Source: Bacteroidales bacterium (lineage in GTDB: Bacteria; Bacteroidota; Bacteroidia; Bacteroidales; UBA932). Taken from it: a stretch of 11,283 bases of DNA. Below are positions 1 through 5,469 of the stretch, piece by piece. Where the stretch lies: the NCBI GenBank assembly GCA_016295455.1, contig JAEDLE010000052.1, positions 1 through 11,283 on the forward strand, read 5' to 3'. The first letter of the stretch is position 1; the number at the start of each line of letters is the position of its first letter. Below the pieces are notes generated by a model that saw only the letters and a list, made by a program, of their open reading frames with translations, did no database searches and was not told the DNA's origin. The position numbers and the translations under genes were made by a program.

Positions 1-607
1 AATTTTTGTCATTATCCTTAACTGTCCCATCTTCTGTCTTGATCAGAACCTTGAATTTTGTATCAAATGTCCAGGTTGAAATATTAGTTGTCAAGGTGCT
101 TCCGTCAAAAGTATATTCAACACCAGGACTGGAGACAAGCATATAAGAGTGATTTGCTTTATAGCCATAGTTTTCATAGTTAAAAGTAGTTTCTAACTGA
201 TGATACCATACCGAGGTGTTATACCATTGGAGACTTGGATAGTTCATAAGGTCATTGGATGCCTCCCAAAAAGCGGTGAACTTTCCGCCGGTGCTTTTCA
301 GCCTGTCTGACAATGATGCGACCTGGTTTTCGATCAGCCACTTGGAACCATCATATTTCAGAATCATATCCGGTTCGTTCTGGTAATTGTCAGATGTTGC
401 GGACTCATTCCAACCATCAAAGTACAGATTCAACCTGTCTCCGTTCACCCAGCCGGATTTCACGGCTTTTGTTTCAGGACTCAGGTCAGCGACGGTGATG
501 TTGAGTTTGATGCCGTCAGTTGTGGCGGCTTCAGGCATTTCGGACTTGTTGCAGGAGCTGAACGCGGCCATAAGCGCGAAGCCTGCGAGTATGATTGTCT
601 TTTTCAT
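1..607 (-). CDS. Fimbrillin-like surface lipoprotein, C-terminus off the window
   Basis: Reading the minus strand from the ATG at 605-607 gives an uninterrupted frame to the left edge, about 202 codons, with no stop, so the C-terminus is missing. The protein begins MKKTIILAGFALMAAFSSC followed by NKSEM: a basic start, a hydrophobic stretch and a lipobox-type cysteine at residue 19, so it should be a lipid-anchored exported protein. Shortly after the signal comes an unstructured stretch, then a segment containing TKAVKSGWVNGDRLNLYFDGW. This resembles the 'T-KA-x-W-x-xGD-x-I-x-x-F/Y' start seen in many Bacteroidales fimbrillin-family and related surface lipoproteins; that assignment is by recognition and moderate. 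The rest is rich in W, Y, N, T and S, in keeping with a beta-sandwich surface protein. It lies 32 nt downstream of the small peptide gene at 640-786 on the same strand, so the two are probably one operon. Confidence 0.72.
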   Translation of the reverse strand, partial: MKKTIILAGFALMAAFSSCNKSEMPEAATTDGIKLNITVADLSPETKAVKSGWVNGDRLNLYFDGWNESATSDNYQNEPDMILKYDGSKWLIENQVASLSDRLKSTGGKFTAFWEASNDLMNYPSLQWYNTSVWYHQLETTFNYENYGYKANHSYMLVSSPGVEYTFDGSTLTTNISTWTFDTKFKVLIKTEDGTVKDNDKN

Positions 608-639
608 CTTCTCAGTTTCTTTTCCGGTTCAACTTTAAT

Positions 640-786
640 CTACCATTCCTCCTCGCTAAGGCCGTCCCAAGGATTACTGATTGAGCTGTTCACGTCTGTG
701 GCGGAACTGCAGAGTACGGACTGCTCCACAAGCTCCATAACCTCGCACTGAGGTTTGCCGTAGTTCTTTTTTACTTCCATTTCCAT
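640..786 (-). CDS. Small 48-residue peptide upstream of lipoprotein gene, unknown function
   Basis: The frame can be opened further upstream, to 951, but the likely start is ATG 784-786 (MEMEVKKNYGKPQCEV...), or ATG 778-780 two codons later. A perfect TAnnTTTG promoter box sits just upstream on the same strand (811-818), which would place the transcript start after the longer frame's extra N-terminus. The 46-48 residue product has no signal peptide or membrane segment. It has a basic N-terminus with a K-x-x-Y-x-K-P-x-x-E-V pattern and a very acidic end, WDGLSEEEW. Short proteins with a start of this type often precede surface-lipoprotein or fimbrillin-like genes in Bacteroidales. The role is not known to me; a leader-like, chaperone-like or peptide-signal role are all guesses. 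It is followed by the lipoprotein gene after 32 nt. Confidence 0.55.
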   Translation of the reverse strand: MEMEVKKNYGKPQCEVMELVEQSVLCSSATDVNSSISNPWDGLSEEEW

Positions 787-810
787 ATCGTTTTTTAAAA
801 TTTGTTCCGA

Positions 811-818
811 CAAAGTTA
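811..818 (-). promoter_or_regulatory. -7 box of small peptide/lipoprotein operon
   Basis: On the minus strand this reads TAACTTTG, an exact match to the Bacteroidota -7 consensus TAnnTTTG, ending 24 nt before the first base of the ATG at 786. No clear TTG -33 element was seen at 18-20 bp upstream, so the call rests on the -7 box and its spacing. Confidence 0.5.
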
Positions 819-957
819 TCGGCTTGAACGTATAGGCAGTTTGAAAATAGGAACCAGAAACTTGAAAATTGTGACTTTTTGGCCTTTCAATACGCTGGGC
901 GCGAAATGGTTCTGTGAGGGATGACGGACAAACACGTGATTGAAAAGACACTCTGAC

Positions 958-1023
958 CGATTATCGGATGGCGGGGAAACAGTGGTTCAAAGCCATCTGA
1001 AACTGGAAGATTTCGGATAATCG
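958..1023. repeat. Nested inverted repeat in intergenic DNA
   Basis: An outer 8-bp arm (CGATTATC, 958-965; GATAATCG, 1016-1023) encloses an inner 6-bp arm (GATGGC, 967-972; GCCATC, 992-997). It lies upstream of both divergent promoters, so it is in neither predicted transcript. It could be a protein-binding region or chance. Confidence 0.3.
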
Positions 1024-1187
1024 TCAAGTAGGAATGAAATAATGGGGGGCGTGGTATATATGGTATATATAATTCACGATTTATTCGAGCAAGAGAAATC
1101 TGTCTTTCGGAGACCGGCTTCCGCCTTTTGGCAGCTCTGCGCGTTGCCATATACCTGAAAAAATGGAAGATAACTGCCGTGATGGCC

Positions 1188-1217
1188 TTGATAATTAAAG
1201 AATTATGCGTATATTTG
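1188..1217 (+). promoter_or_regulatory. Promoter of the rpsL-rpsG-fusA-rpsJ operon
   Basis: TTG at 1188-1190, a 19-nt spacer, then TATATTTG at 1210-1217. This matches the Bacteroidota housekeeping promoter (TTTG-N19-TAnnTTTG) closely. The transcript should begin near 1222-1225, giving a leader of about 45 nt before the rpsL ATG at 1268. Confidence 0.75.
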
Positions 1218-1221
1218 CAGT

Positions 1222-1235
1222 CCTAATTTTTTAGG
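1222..1235 (+). promoter_or_regulatory. Palindrome at the 5' end of the rpsL transcript
   Basis: CCTAA (1222-1226), TTTT, TTAGG (1231-1235) forms a small perfect hairpin that begins almost exactly at the predicted transcription start. It could be a 5' stabilising stem or an operator; the sequence does not tell which. Confidence 0.35.
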
Positions 1236-1267
1236 GGAATACATAAATATAAGATTTACAATCATTT

Positions 1268-1651
1268 ATGCCAACAATTCAGCAATTAGTCCGTAAAGGA
1301 CGCGAGACACTCAAGGAAACAAGCAAGTCTCGCGCACTGGATGCTTGTCCTCAGAAGAGGGGTGTTTGCGTACGTGTGTATACCACCACGCCTAAGAAGC
1401 CTAATTCAGCTATGCGTAAGGTAGCCCGTGTACGTCTTACCAACTCGAAAGAGGTCAACGCTTACATTCCGGGAGAGGGCCACAACCTCCAGGAGCACTC
1501 AATCGTGCTCGTACGCGGAGGCCGTGTAAAGGACCTCCCTGGTGTACGTTACCACATCCTTAGAGGTGCTTTGGACACTGCAGGCGTAGAAGGCAGGACC
1601 CAGTCCCGCTCACTCTATGGCGCCAAGAGGCCAAAGAAGTCTAAGAAGTAA
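1268..1651 (+). CDS. rpsL: 30S ribosomal protein S12
   Basis: The 127-residue product is S12, a protein of the decoding centre of the small ribosomal subunit that contacts the codon-anticodon helix and helps set translational accuracy. It contains the hallmark blocks ACPQKRGVC (about 26-34), VYTTTPKKPNSAMRK (38-51), GEGHNLQEHS (69-78) and RGGRVKDLPGVRYH (83-96). The lysines at 43 and 88, the usual sites of streptomycin-resistance substitutions, are both wild type, as is the aspartate at 89 that is beta-methylthiolated in some bacteria. Length fits the family, with a lysine-rich tail (KRPKKSKK). The start follows the strong promoter at 1188-1217; no Shine-Dalgarno sequence is evident, as usual in this phylum. 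It is first in the operon, 26 nt before rpsG. Confidence 0.98.
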   Translation: MPTIQQLVRKGRETLKETSKSRALDACPQKRGVCVRVYTTTPKKPNSAMRKVARVRLTNSKEVNAYIPGEGHNLQEHSIVLVRGGRVKDLPGVRYHILRGALDTAGVEGRTQSRSLYGAKRPKKSKK

Positions 1652-1677
1652 TTCAATCACCTTAATTTTTCCAAACA

Positions 1678-2154
1678 ATGAGAAAATCGAAGCCTAGAAA
1701 GAGGATTCTACTTCCTGATCCTAAGTTTCACGATGTAAACGTTACCCGTTTCGTGAACAATCTTATGTTGCAGGGGAAGAAGAGTATCGCGTATTCTATT
1801 TTTTACGATGCCATTGACATGGTAGGCGAGAAGATGAAAGATTCTGACAAGGCTCCTCTGGATATTTGGAGGAAGGCGCTCGAGAACGTGACCCCTCAGG
1901 TCGAGGTGAAGTCACGCCGTATCGGCGGTGCCAACTTCCAGGTGCCTACAGAGTTGAGACCGGAGAGGAAGATTTCCGTATCTATGAAGAATTTGATACT
2001 CTACGCCCGCAAGCGTTCCGGCCACTCCATGGCAGAAAAACTCTGCGCCGAAATCGTCGCAGCTTACAACAACGAAGGTGGTGCATACAAGAGAAAGGAG
2101 GATATGCACAAGATGGCTGAGGCCAACAAGGCTTTCGCTCACTTCCGTTTCTAA
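1678..2154 (+). CDS. rpsG: 30S ribosomal protein S7
   Basis: The 158-residue product is S7, the primary protein organising the 3' major domain (head) of 16S rRNA and lining the E and P sites. Recognisable blocks are the basic start MRKSKPRKR, DPKFHDVNVTRFVNNLMLQGKKS (about 14-36), NVTPQVEVKSRRIGGANFQVP (70-90), and the C-terminal KRKEDMHKMAEANKAFAHFRF. Length is typical. It sits 26 nt after rpsL and 12 nt before fusA, an order universal enough to make co-transcription secure. In other bacteria S7 can repress its own operon by binding the mRNA; no clear S7 target is visible in the short gaps here. Confidence 0.98.
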   Translation: MRKSKPRKRILLPDPKFHDVNVTRFVNNLMLQGKKSIAYSIFYDAIDMVGEKMKDSDKAPLDIWRKALENVTPQVEVKSRRIGGANFQVPTELRPERKISVSMKNLILYARKRSGHSMAEKLCAEIVAAYNNEGGAYKRKEDMHKMAEANKAFAHFRF

Positions 2155-2166
2155 TCCGGTCGTCAA

Positions 2167-4281
2167 ATGGCAAAGAGAGATCTTAAATTCACAAGGAATA
2201 TCGGTATCATGGCTCACATCGATGCCGGTAAGACTACGACTTCTGAGCGCATTCTTTTCTACACCGGAAAGACCCACAAGATCGGTGAGGTCCACGAAGG
2301 TGCAGCTACGATGGACTGGATGGTGCAGGAGCAGGAGAGGGGTATCACCATCACTTCTGCCGCTACCACCGCATTCTGGCATTATCAGGGAGATGTCTAT
2401 CAGATCAACCTGATCGATACTCCGGGCCACGTTGACTTCACCGTCGAGGTGGAGCGTTCGCTCCGCGTCCTTGACGGAACAATCGCCACTTTCTGTGCTG
2501 TCGGCCGTGTTCAGCCTCAGTCCGAGACCGTATGGCGTCAGGCAGACAAGTACGGCGTGCCGAAGATTGCATATGTCAACAAGATGGACCGTGTCGGTGC
2601 CGACTTCTTTGCATGCGTCGAGGAGATGCATACCAAGCTTGGTGCCAATGCCGTTCCTCTCTGTGTTCCTATCGGATCAGAGGACAAATTCAAGGGTATT
2701 GTTGACCTTATCGCCAACAAGGCCATATACTATAATGGAGAAGAGAAGCTTGTGAACTACGAGGTGACTGATGTTCCTGCCGAGCTCGCCGATGAGGTGG
2801 CAAGGTGGAGGGACAAGCTCATCGAGGCTGCCGCTGAGTGCGACGAGGCTCTGATGGAGAAGTACTTCGAGGATCCGGACTCCCTCACCGAAGAGGAAGT
2901 CATCGCCGCTCTCCGCAAGGGTACCATCGCGATGAAGGTGGTTCCTGTATGCTGCGGTTCTTCCTTCAAGAACAAGGGCGTGCAGTTCCTTCTCGACTCC
3001 GTGATGCGTTATCTCCCTTCTCCGCTGGACAAGGGTGCAGTTACCGGTGAGAACCCTAAGACCGGTGAGCAGGAAGAGCGTCAGCCTAGCGCTGCAGAAC
3101 CTTTCTGCGGTCTGGTATTCAAGATTGCAACCGATCCTTTCGTGGGCCGTCTTGCTTTCCTCAGGGCTTATTCCGGCCGTGTCGATGCCGGTACCTATGT
3201 GCTAAATACACGAACCAACAAGAAGGAGAGGATTGCCCGTCTTTATCAGATGCACTCCAACCATCAGAACCCGATCGAGTTCGTGGAGGCCGGAGACATC
3301 TGCGCGGCAGTGGGCTTCAAGGATCTCCACACAGGTGACACCATCTGTGCTGAAGACCATCCTATCACACTCGAGTCAATGGTATTCCCTGATCCTGTGA
3401 TCGGTATCGCTGTCGAGCCTAAGACCCAGGGCGACCTTGACAAACTCGGAATCGCTCTCGCAAAACTTGCTGAGGAGGATCCTACCTTCACCGTCAAGTC
3501 AGACCGTGAGACCGGTCAGACCGTCATCAGCGGTATGGGTGAGCTTCATCTTGACATTATCGTGGACCGTCTCCGCCGTGAGTTCGGTGTAGAGATCAAC
3601 CAGGGTGCACCTCAGGTCAACTACAAGGAGTCCATCACCGCTACCGTACAGCATCGTGAAGTCTTCAAGAAGCAGTCCGGCGGTCGCGGTAAGTTCGCGG
3701 ACATCGTCGTTGAGATCGGTCCTGCAGACAAGGATGCGACCGGACTTGTGTTCGACAACCAGGTCAAGGGCGGAAACGTGCCTAAGGAGTTCGTGCCTGC
3801 AGTACAGAAGGGCTTCCAGTCAGCCATGGCCAACGGATGCCTTGCAGGTTATGAGGTTCCTTCAATCAAGGTGACCCTCCTCGACGGTAGCTTCCATCCT
3901 GTGGACTCAGACCAGCTCTCATTCGAGCTTGCTGCACGCATGGCATTCCGCCACGCTTGTCCAAAGGCAAAGCCTATCATCCTCGAGCCTATCATGAACC
4001 TTGAGGTGGTTACTCCTGAAGAGTATATGGGTGACATCGTAGGTGACCTCAACCGTCGCCGCGGACAGATCAATGCAATGGATTCCACCGCCAACGGCGC
4101 AAGGATCATCAGGGCATTCGTTCCGCTCGCTGAGCAGTTCGGTTACGTCACCATCCTCAGAACCCTTTCTTCCGGACGTGCTACCAGCACCATGAGCTTC
4201 GACCACTACTCCGAGGTTCCTGCAAACCTTGCTAAGGACATCATCGAGAACAGTGGATACAAGGCAAGTGACGACGAGTAA
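2167..4281 (+). CDS. fusA: Translation elongation factor G (canonical EF-G)
   Basis: The 704-residue product is EF-G, the cytoplasmic GTPase that drives tRNA-mRNA translocation and, with ribosome recycling factor, subunit splitting. The G domain motifs are all present: AHIDAGKTT (P-loop, 16-24), RGITI (switch I threonine at 61), DTPGHVD (84-90) and NKMD (138-141), followed by the CGSSFKNKGVQ block. Domain IV is seen in HREVFKKQSGGRGKFADIV and the loop after it, and domains III/V in SGMGELHLDII and in LNRRRGQINAM. Length equals the standard bacterial protein. Location between rpsG and rpsJ identifies it as the housekeeping copy; some Bacteroides carry a second divergent EF-G elsewhere, and this is not that type by context. 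Stop-to-start gap to rpsJ is 29 nt. Confidence 0.97.
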   Translation: MAKRDLKFTRNIGIMAHIDAGKTTTSERILFYTGKTHKIGEVHEGAATMDWMVQEQERGITITSAATTAFWHYQGDVYQINLIDTPGHVDFTVEVERSLRVLDGTIATFCAVGRVQPQSETVWRQADKYGVPKIAYVNKMDRVGADFFACVEEMHTKLGANAVPLCVPIGSEDKFKGIVDLIANKAIYYNGEEKLVNYEVTDVPAELADEVARWRDKLIEAAAECDEALMEKYFEDPDSLTEEEVIAALRKGTIAMKVVPVCCGSSFKNKGVQFLLDSVMRYLPSPLDKGAVTGENPKTGEQEERQPSAAEPFCGLVFKIATDPFVGRLAFLRAYSGRVDAGTYVLNTRTNKKERIARLYQMHSNHQNPIEFVEAGDICAAVGFKDLHTGDTICAEDHPITLESMVFPDPVIGIAVEPKTQGDLDKLGIALAKLAEEDPTFTVKSDRETGQTVISGMGELHLDIIVDRLRREFGVEINQGAPQVNYKESITATVQHREVFKKQSGGRGKFADIVVEIGPADKDATGLVFDNQVKGGNVPKEFVPAVQKGFQSAMANGCLAGYEVPSIKVTLLDGSFHPVDSDQLSFELAARMAFRHACPKAKPIILEPIMNLEVVTPEEYMGDIVGDLNRRRGQINAMDSTANGARIIRAFVPLAEQFGYVTILRTLSSGRATSTMSFDHYSEVPANLAKDIIENSGYKASDDE

Positions 4282-4310
4282 GATTTAATAACGGTAAAAA
4301 GAGTATTGAT

Positions 4311-4616
4311 ATGAGTCAGAAAATCAGAATTAAACTCAAATCATTCGATCATATGCTGCTTGACAAGTCAGCGAAGAAGATCGCCGACACAGTGTCTTCT
4401 ACCGGTGCAAAGGTTTGTGGACCTATTCCGCTTCCTACCAGCACCAAGATATTCACTGTGAACCGCTCAACCTTCGTCAACAAGAAGTCGAGGGAGCAGT
4501 TTGAGCTCAGCTCATACTGCCGTCTTCTGGACATCGACCAGTCCAATGCAAAGACTGTAGATGCTCTCATGAAGCTCGAGCTCCCTTCAGGTGTTGAGGT
4601 TGAGATAAAAGTGTGA
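4311..4616 (+). CDS. rpsJ: 30S ribosomal protein S10
   Basis: The 101-residue product is S10, a component of the 30S head that, as NusE, also joins the NusB antitermination complex. Family blocks are QKIRIKLKSFDHMLLDKSAKKI (3-24), GPIPLPTSTKIFTVNRS (37-53), and a C-terminal half with the S10 pattern (SREQFELSSYCRLLDI, then LMKLELPSGVEVEIKV). In most bacteria, and in the Bacteroidota gene orders I know, rplC follows immediately; here a hairpin, a tRNA and repeat-rich DNA follow. S10 is thus the last gene of this unit. Confidence 0.97.
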   Translation: MSQKIRIKLKSFDHMLLDKSAKKIADTVSSTGAKVCGPIPLPTSTKIFTVNRSTFVNKKSREQFELSSYCRLLDIDQSNAKTVDALMKLELPSGVEVEIKV

Positions 4617-4617
4617 T

Positions 4618-4646
4618 AGTTTTCTGTAGGTTTTTCACAGAAAATT
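4618..4646 (+). terminator. Terminator-like hairpin after rpsJ
   Basis: AGTTTTCTGT (4618-4627) pairs with ACAGAAAATT (4637-4646) through ten positions, one of them G-T, around a 9-nt loop. It starts two bases after the rpsJ stop codon. It has no trailing run of T, and it overlaps the upstream part of the tRNA promoter, so it may act as an mRNA 3' end, a weak terminator, or part of that promoter. Confidence 0.4.
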
Positions 4647-4648
4647 AC

Positions 4649-4656
4649 TATATTTG
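4649..4656 (+). promoter_or_regulatory. -7 box of the tRNA(CAU) gene
   Basis: TATATTTG, identical to the rpsL -7 box, lies 31 nt upstream of the first base of the tRNA. No good TTG -33 was seen at the usual distance. The 5' leader that follows contains a short hairpin, GGACAG (4663-4668) with CTGTCC (4672-4677), next to the RNase P cleavage site. Confidence 0.6.
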
Positions 4657-4686
4657 CAGGACGGACAGGTTCTGTCCTGCAATCTC

Positions 4687-4760
4687 GGTCCCATAGCTCA
4701 GTTGGTTAGAGCATCTGACTCATAATCAGGGGGTCGCAGGATCATGCCCTGCTGGGACCA
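4687..4760 (+). tRNA. tRNA-Met (anticodon CAT)
   Basis: The 74-nt gene folds as a full cloverleaf. The acceptor stem is GGTCCCA (4687-4693) with TGGGACC (4753-4759), and discriminator A is at 4760. The D arm is GCTC...GAGC, the anticodon stem TCTGA/TCAGG has loop CTCATAA, the variable region is GGGTC, and the T stem is GCAGG/CCTGC. The anticodon CAT and overall resemblance to elongator tRNA-Met support methionine; a CAT-anticodon isoleucine tRNA (modified by TilS) cannot be ruled out by eye. CCA is not encoded: the next bases are CAAATT. The T-loop reads ATCATGC instead of the near-universal TTCRANN, so the T54-A58 pair is replaced by A54-T58. The gene end overlaps a long hairpin (4758-4799). 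Confidence 0.9.
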
Positions 4761-4799
4761 CAAATTAAGCCTCCGCATTCGCGGGGGCTTAATTTGTGG
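4758..4799 (+). repeat. Hairpin abutting the tRNA(CAU) 3' end
   Basis: A left arm of 19 bases beginning CCACAAATTAAGCC (4758-4776) pairs with a right arm ending GGCTTAATTTGTGG (4781-4799) around loop ATTC, with one G-T pair. The arm includes the last two acceptor-stem bases and the discriminator base of the tRNA. There is no T-run after it, so a simple intrinsic terminator is uncertain; a 3' trailer hairpin that affects tRNA end processing is plausible. Confidence 0.7.
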
Positions 4800-4862
4800 C
4801 CCCCAGGGGCTACCTTCCATAAGGGGCGGAGCCCCTAACACCCCCGGCCTGTGGCCGCGGCG
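4769..4862 (+). repeat. 94-bp direct repeat, copy A
   Basis: Matches copy B (4889-4982) at 82 of 94 positions by my hand alignment with no gaps. Inside are three hairpins: GCCTCCGC-ATTC-GCGGGGGC, AGGGGC-GGA-GCCCCT (4822-4836), and CGGCC-TGT-GGCCG (4845-4857). It ends CCGCGGCG. Only in this copy is the left end extended by the CCACAAATTAAG arm coming from the tRNA end. Confidence 0.9.
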
Positions 4863-4888
4863 CAGAAGCGCCGTTGAGGGTCTCGCGT

Positions 4889-4982
4889 GCCTCCGCATTC
4901 GCGGGGGCTTAATTTGTGGCCCCAGGGGGCTGCCAACCATAAGGGGCTCCGCCCCTAACACCCCCGGCATTCTGCCGCGGCG
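4889..4982 (+). repeat. 94-bp direct repeat, copy B
   Basis: Begins exactly 120 bp after copy A. The first 32 bases are identical to A; the 12 differences lie in the central part. Two of the changes keep the folding: the triloop GGA becomes TCC (its reverse complement) and CGGCC-TGT-GGCCG becomes CGGCA-TTC-TGCCG, a paired C-G to A-T replacement. The element lacks the tRNA-derived left arm, so the TTAATTTGTGG segment has no partner here. Confidence 0.9.
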
Positions 4983-5032
4983 TTCGCCTCCACCCATCCC
5001 CTCCGTCCATCCCCTAGCTCAACCTTGGCATC

Positions 5033-5092
5033 CCACCTGGCACGCCCATCTTGAACAGAGTCTTGCCAATTCCACCCCTCCGTTCCAGGTGG
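5033..5092. repeat. Inverted-repeat cassette 1 (CCACCTGG...CCAGGTGG)
   Basis: CCACCTGGCAC at 5033-5043 and CCGTTCCAGGTGG at 5080-5092 bound a 60-bp unit with 8-bp perfect inverted ends and a 44-bp interior. It is followed by cassette 2 at a period of 73 bp. Confidence 0.7.
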
Positions 5093-5105
5093 TGTCAAAA
5101 TGCTT

Positions 5106-5165
5106 CCACCTGGCACACCTTTCCACCCTCCACGACCGCCAGTGCCACTAGCCCGTTCCAGGTGG
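5106..5165. repeat. Inverted-repeat cassette 2 (CCACCTGG...CCAGGTGG)
   Basis: The same end sequences recur at 5106-5116 and 5153-5165, with the same 44-bp interior length, but the interior is different in sequence from cassette 1. The 73-bp period is not a multiple of three, which argues against a coding repeat. No third unit is visible on either side. Confidence 0.7.
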
Positions 5166-5215
5166 ATGGCCAAACGATCCGGCGGAGGGGAGCGTCGGCC
5201 GCCAATGGCTGAATG

Positions 5216-5261
5216 GCCACGAATGAAGGGTTCCCGTGGCGGCGGAGGGAAGATCCGCCAC
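5216..5261 (+). promoter_or_regulatory. Two mutually exclusive hairpins upstream of porin promoter
   Basis: GCCACG (5216-5221) can pair with CGTGGC (5235-5240), or GTGGCGG (5236-5242) with CCGCCAC (5255-5261). The two helices share bases, so only one can form. It resembles a switch in layout but lies about 180 bp before the predicted porin transcript start, so a transcript containing it is unproven. Confidence 0.3.
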
Positions 5262-5419
5262 AGTAAAGGCTAATCTATGGCCAAATCGTTGAAATTCAGG
5301 GAAATCTCCATCATTTCGGTGTTTGCGTGGCCGAGGACCGTGTCGCGGCTACAGATAGTTATATTCGATGGCCAAATTACTGATATGTCTGTTTTTCATT
5401 TAATTTTTGCGTATATGCA

Positions 5420-5448
5420 TTGTCGTATTCATCAATTTGTTAATTTTG
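5420..5448 (+). promoter_or_regulatory. Promoter of the porin-Gate operon
   Basis: TTG at 5420-5422, an 18-nt spacer and TAATTTTG at 5441-5448 fit the Bacteroidota promoter. The leader before the ATG at 5470 would be about 15 nt and has no Shine-Dalgarno sequence. Confidence 0.65.
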
Positions 5449-5469
5449 CGGACCACATTGCAATAACAC

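Larger units (their letters stand above)
787..1267. other. Divergent intergenic region, no gene
   Basis: This 481-bp stretch separates the minus-strand peptide operon from rpsL. It carries one promoter at each end (811-818 minus, 1188-1217 plus). In between are a nested inverted repeat (CGATTATC at 958-965 with GATAATCG at 1016-1023, and GATGGC at 967-972 with GCCATC at 992-997) and a perfect tandem 9-mer, TGGTATATA, at 1052-1060 and 1061-1069. Open frames here (for example minus 887-1150) have a composition unlike protein and no start signals, so I see no gene. Confidence 0.6.
4761..5469. other. Gene-free, repeat-rich intergenic region
   Basis: About 700 bp between the tRNA and the porin gene. 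It contains the tRNA-abutting hairpin, two 94-bp repeats (4769-4862, 4889-4982), two inverted-repeat cassettes (5033-5092, 5106-5165), alternative hairpins (5216-5261), three copies of ATGGCCAAA (5166, 5277, 5368), and the porin promoter (5420-5448). The first half is GC-rich and the last 100 bp are AT-rich. Small frames here, such as plus 4744-5151 and minus 4955-5173, run through the repeats and look like accidents of composition. Confidence 0.7.

Noticed and set aside
887..1150. 87-codon minus-strand frame in the divergent intergenic region
   Set aside because: Overlaps the peptide operon's upstream region in another frame, with no promoter, no plausible domain and arginine/proline-rich noise.
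1912..2631. 239-codon minus-strand frame across rpsG and fusA
   Set aside because: It overlaps two certain genes on the other strand and resembles no protein; composition effect.
4744..5151. 135-codon plus frame through the 94-bp repeats
   Set aside because: It starts inside the tRNA, runs through GC-rich repeats and its repeated peptide (RIRGGLICGP) is only the repeat translated.
5033..5165. Possible CRISPR array
   Set aside because: Only two units, ends of 8 bp bounding the interiors as inverted repeats, no cas genes, and no third repeat.
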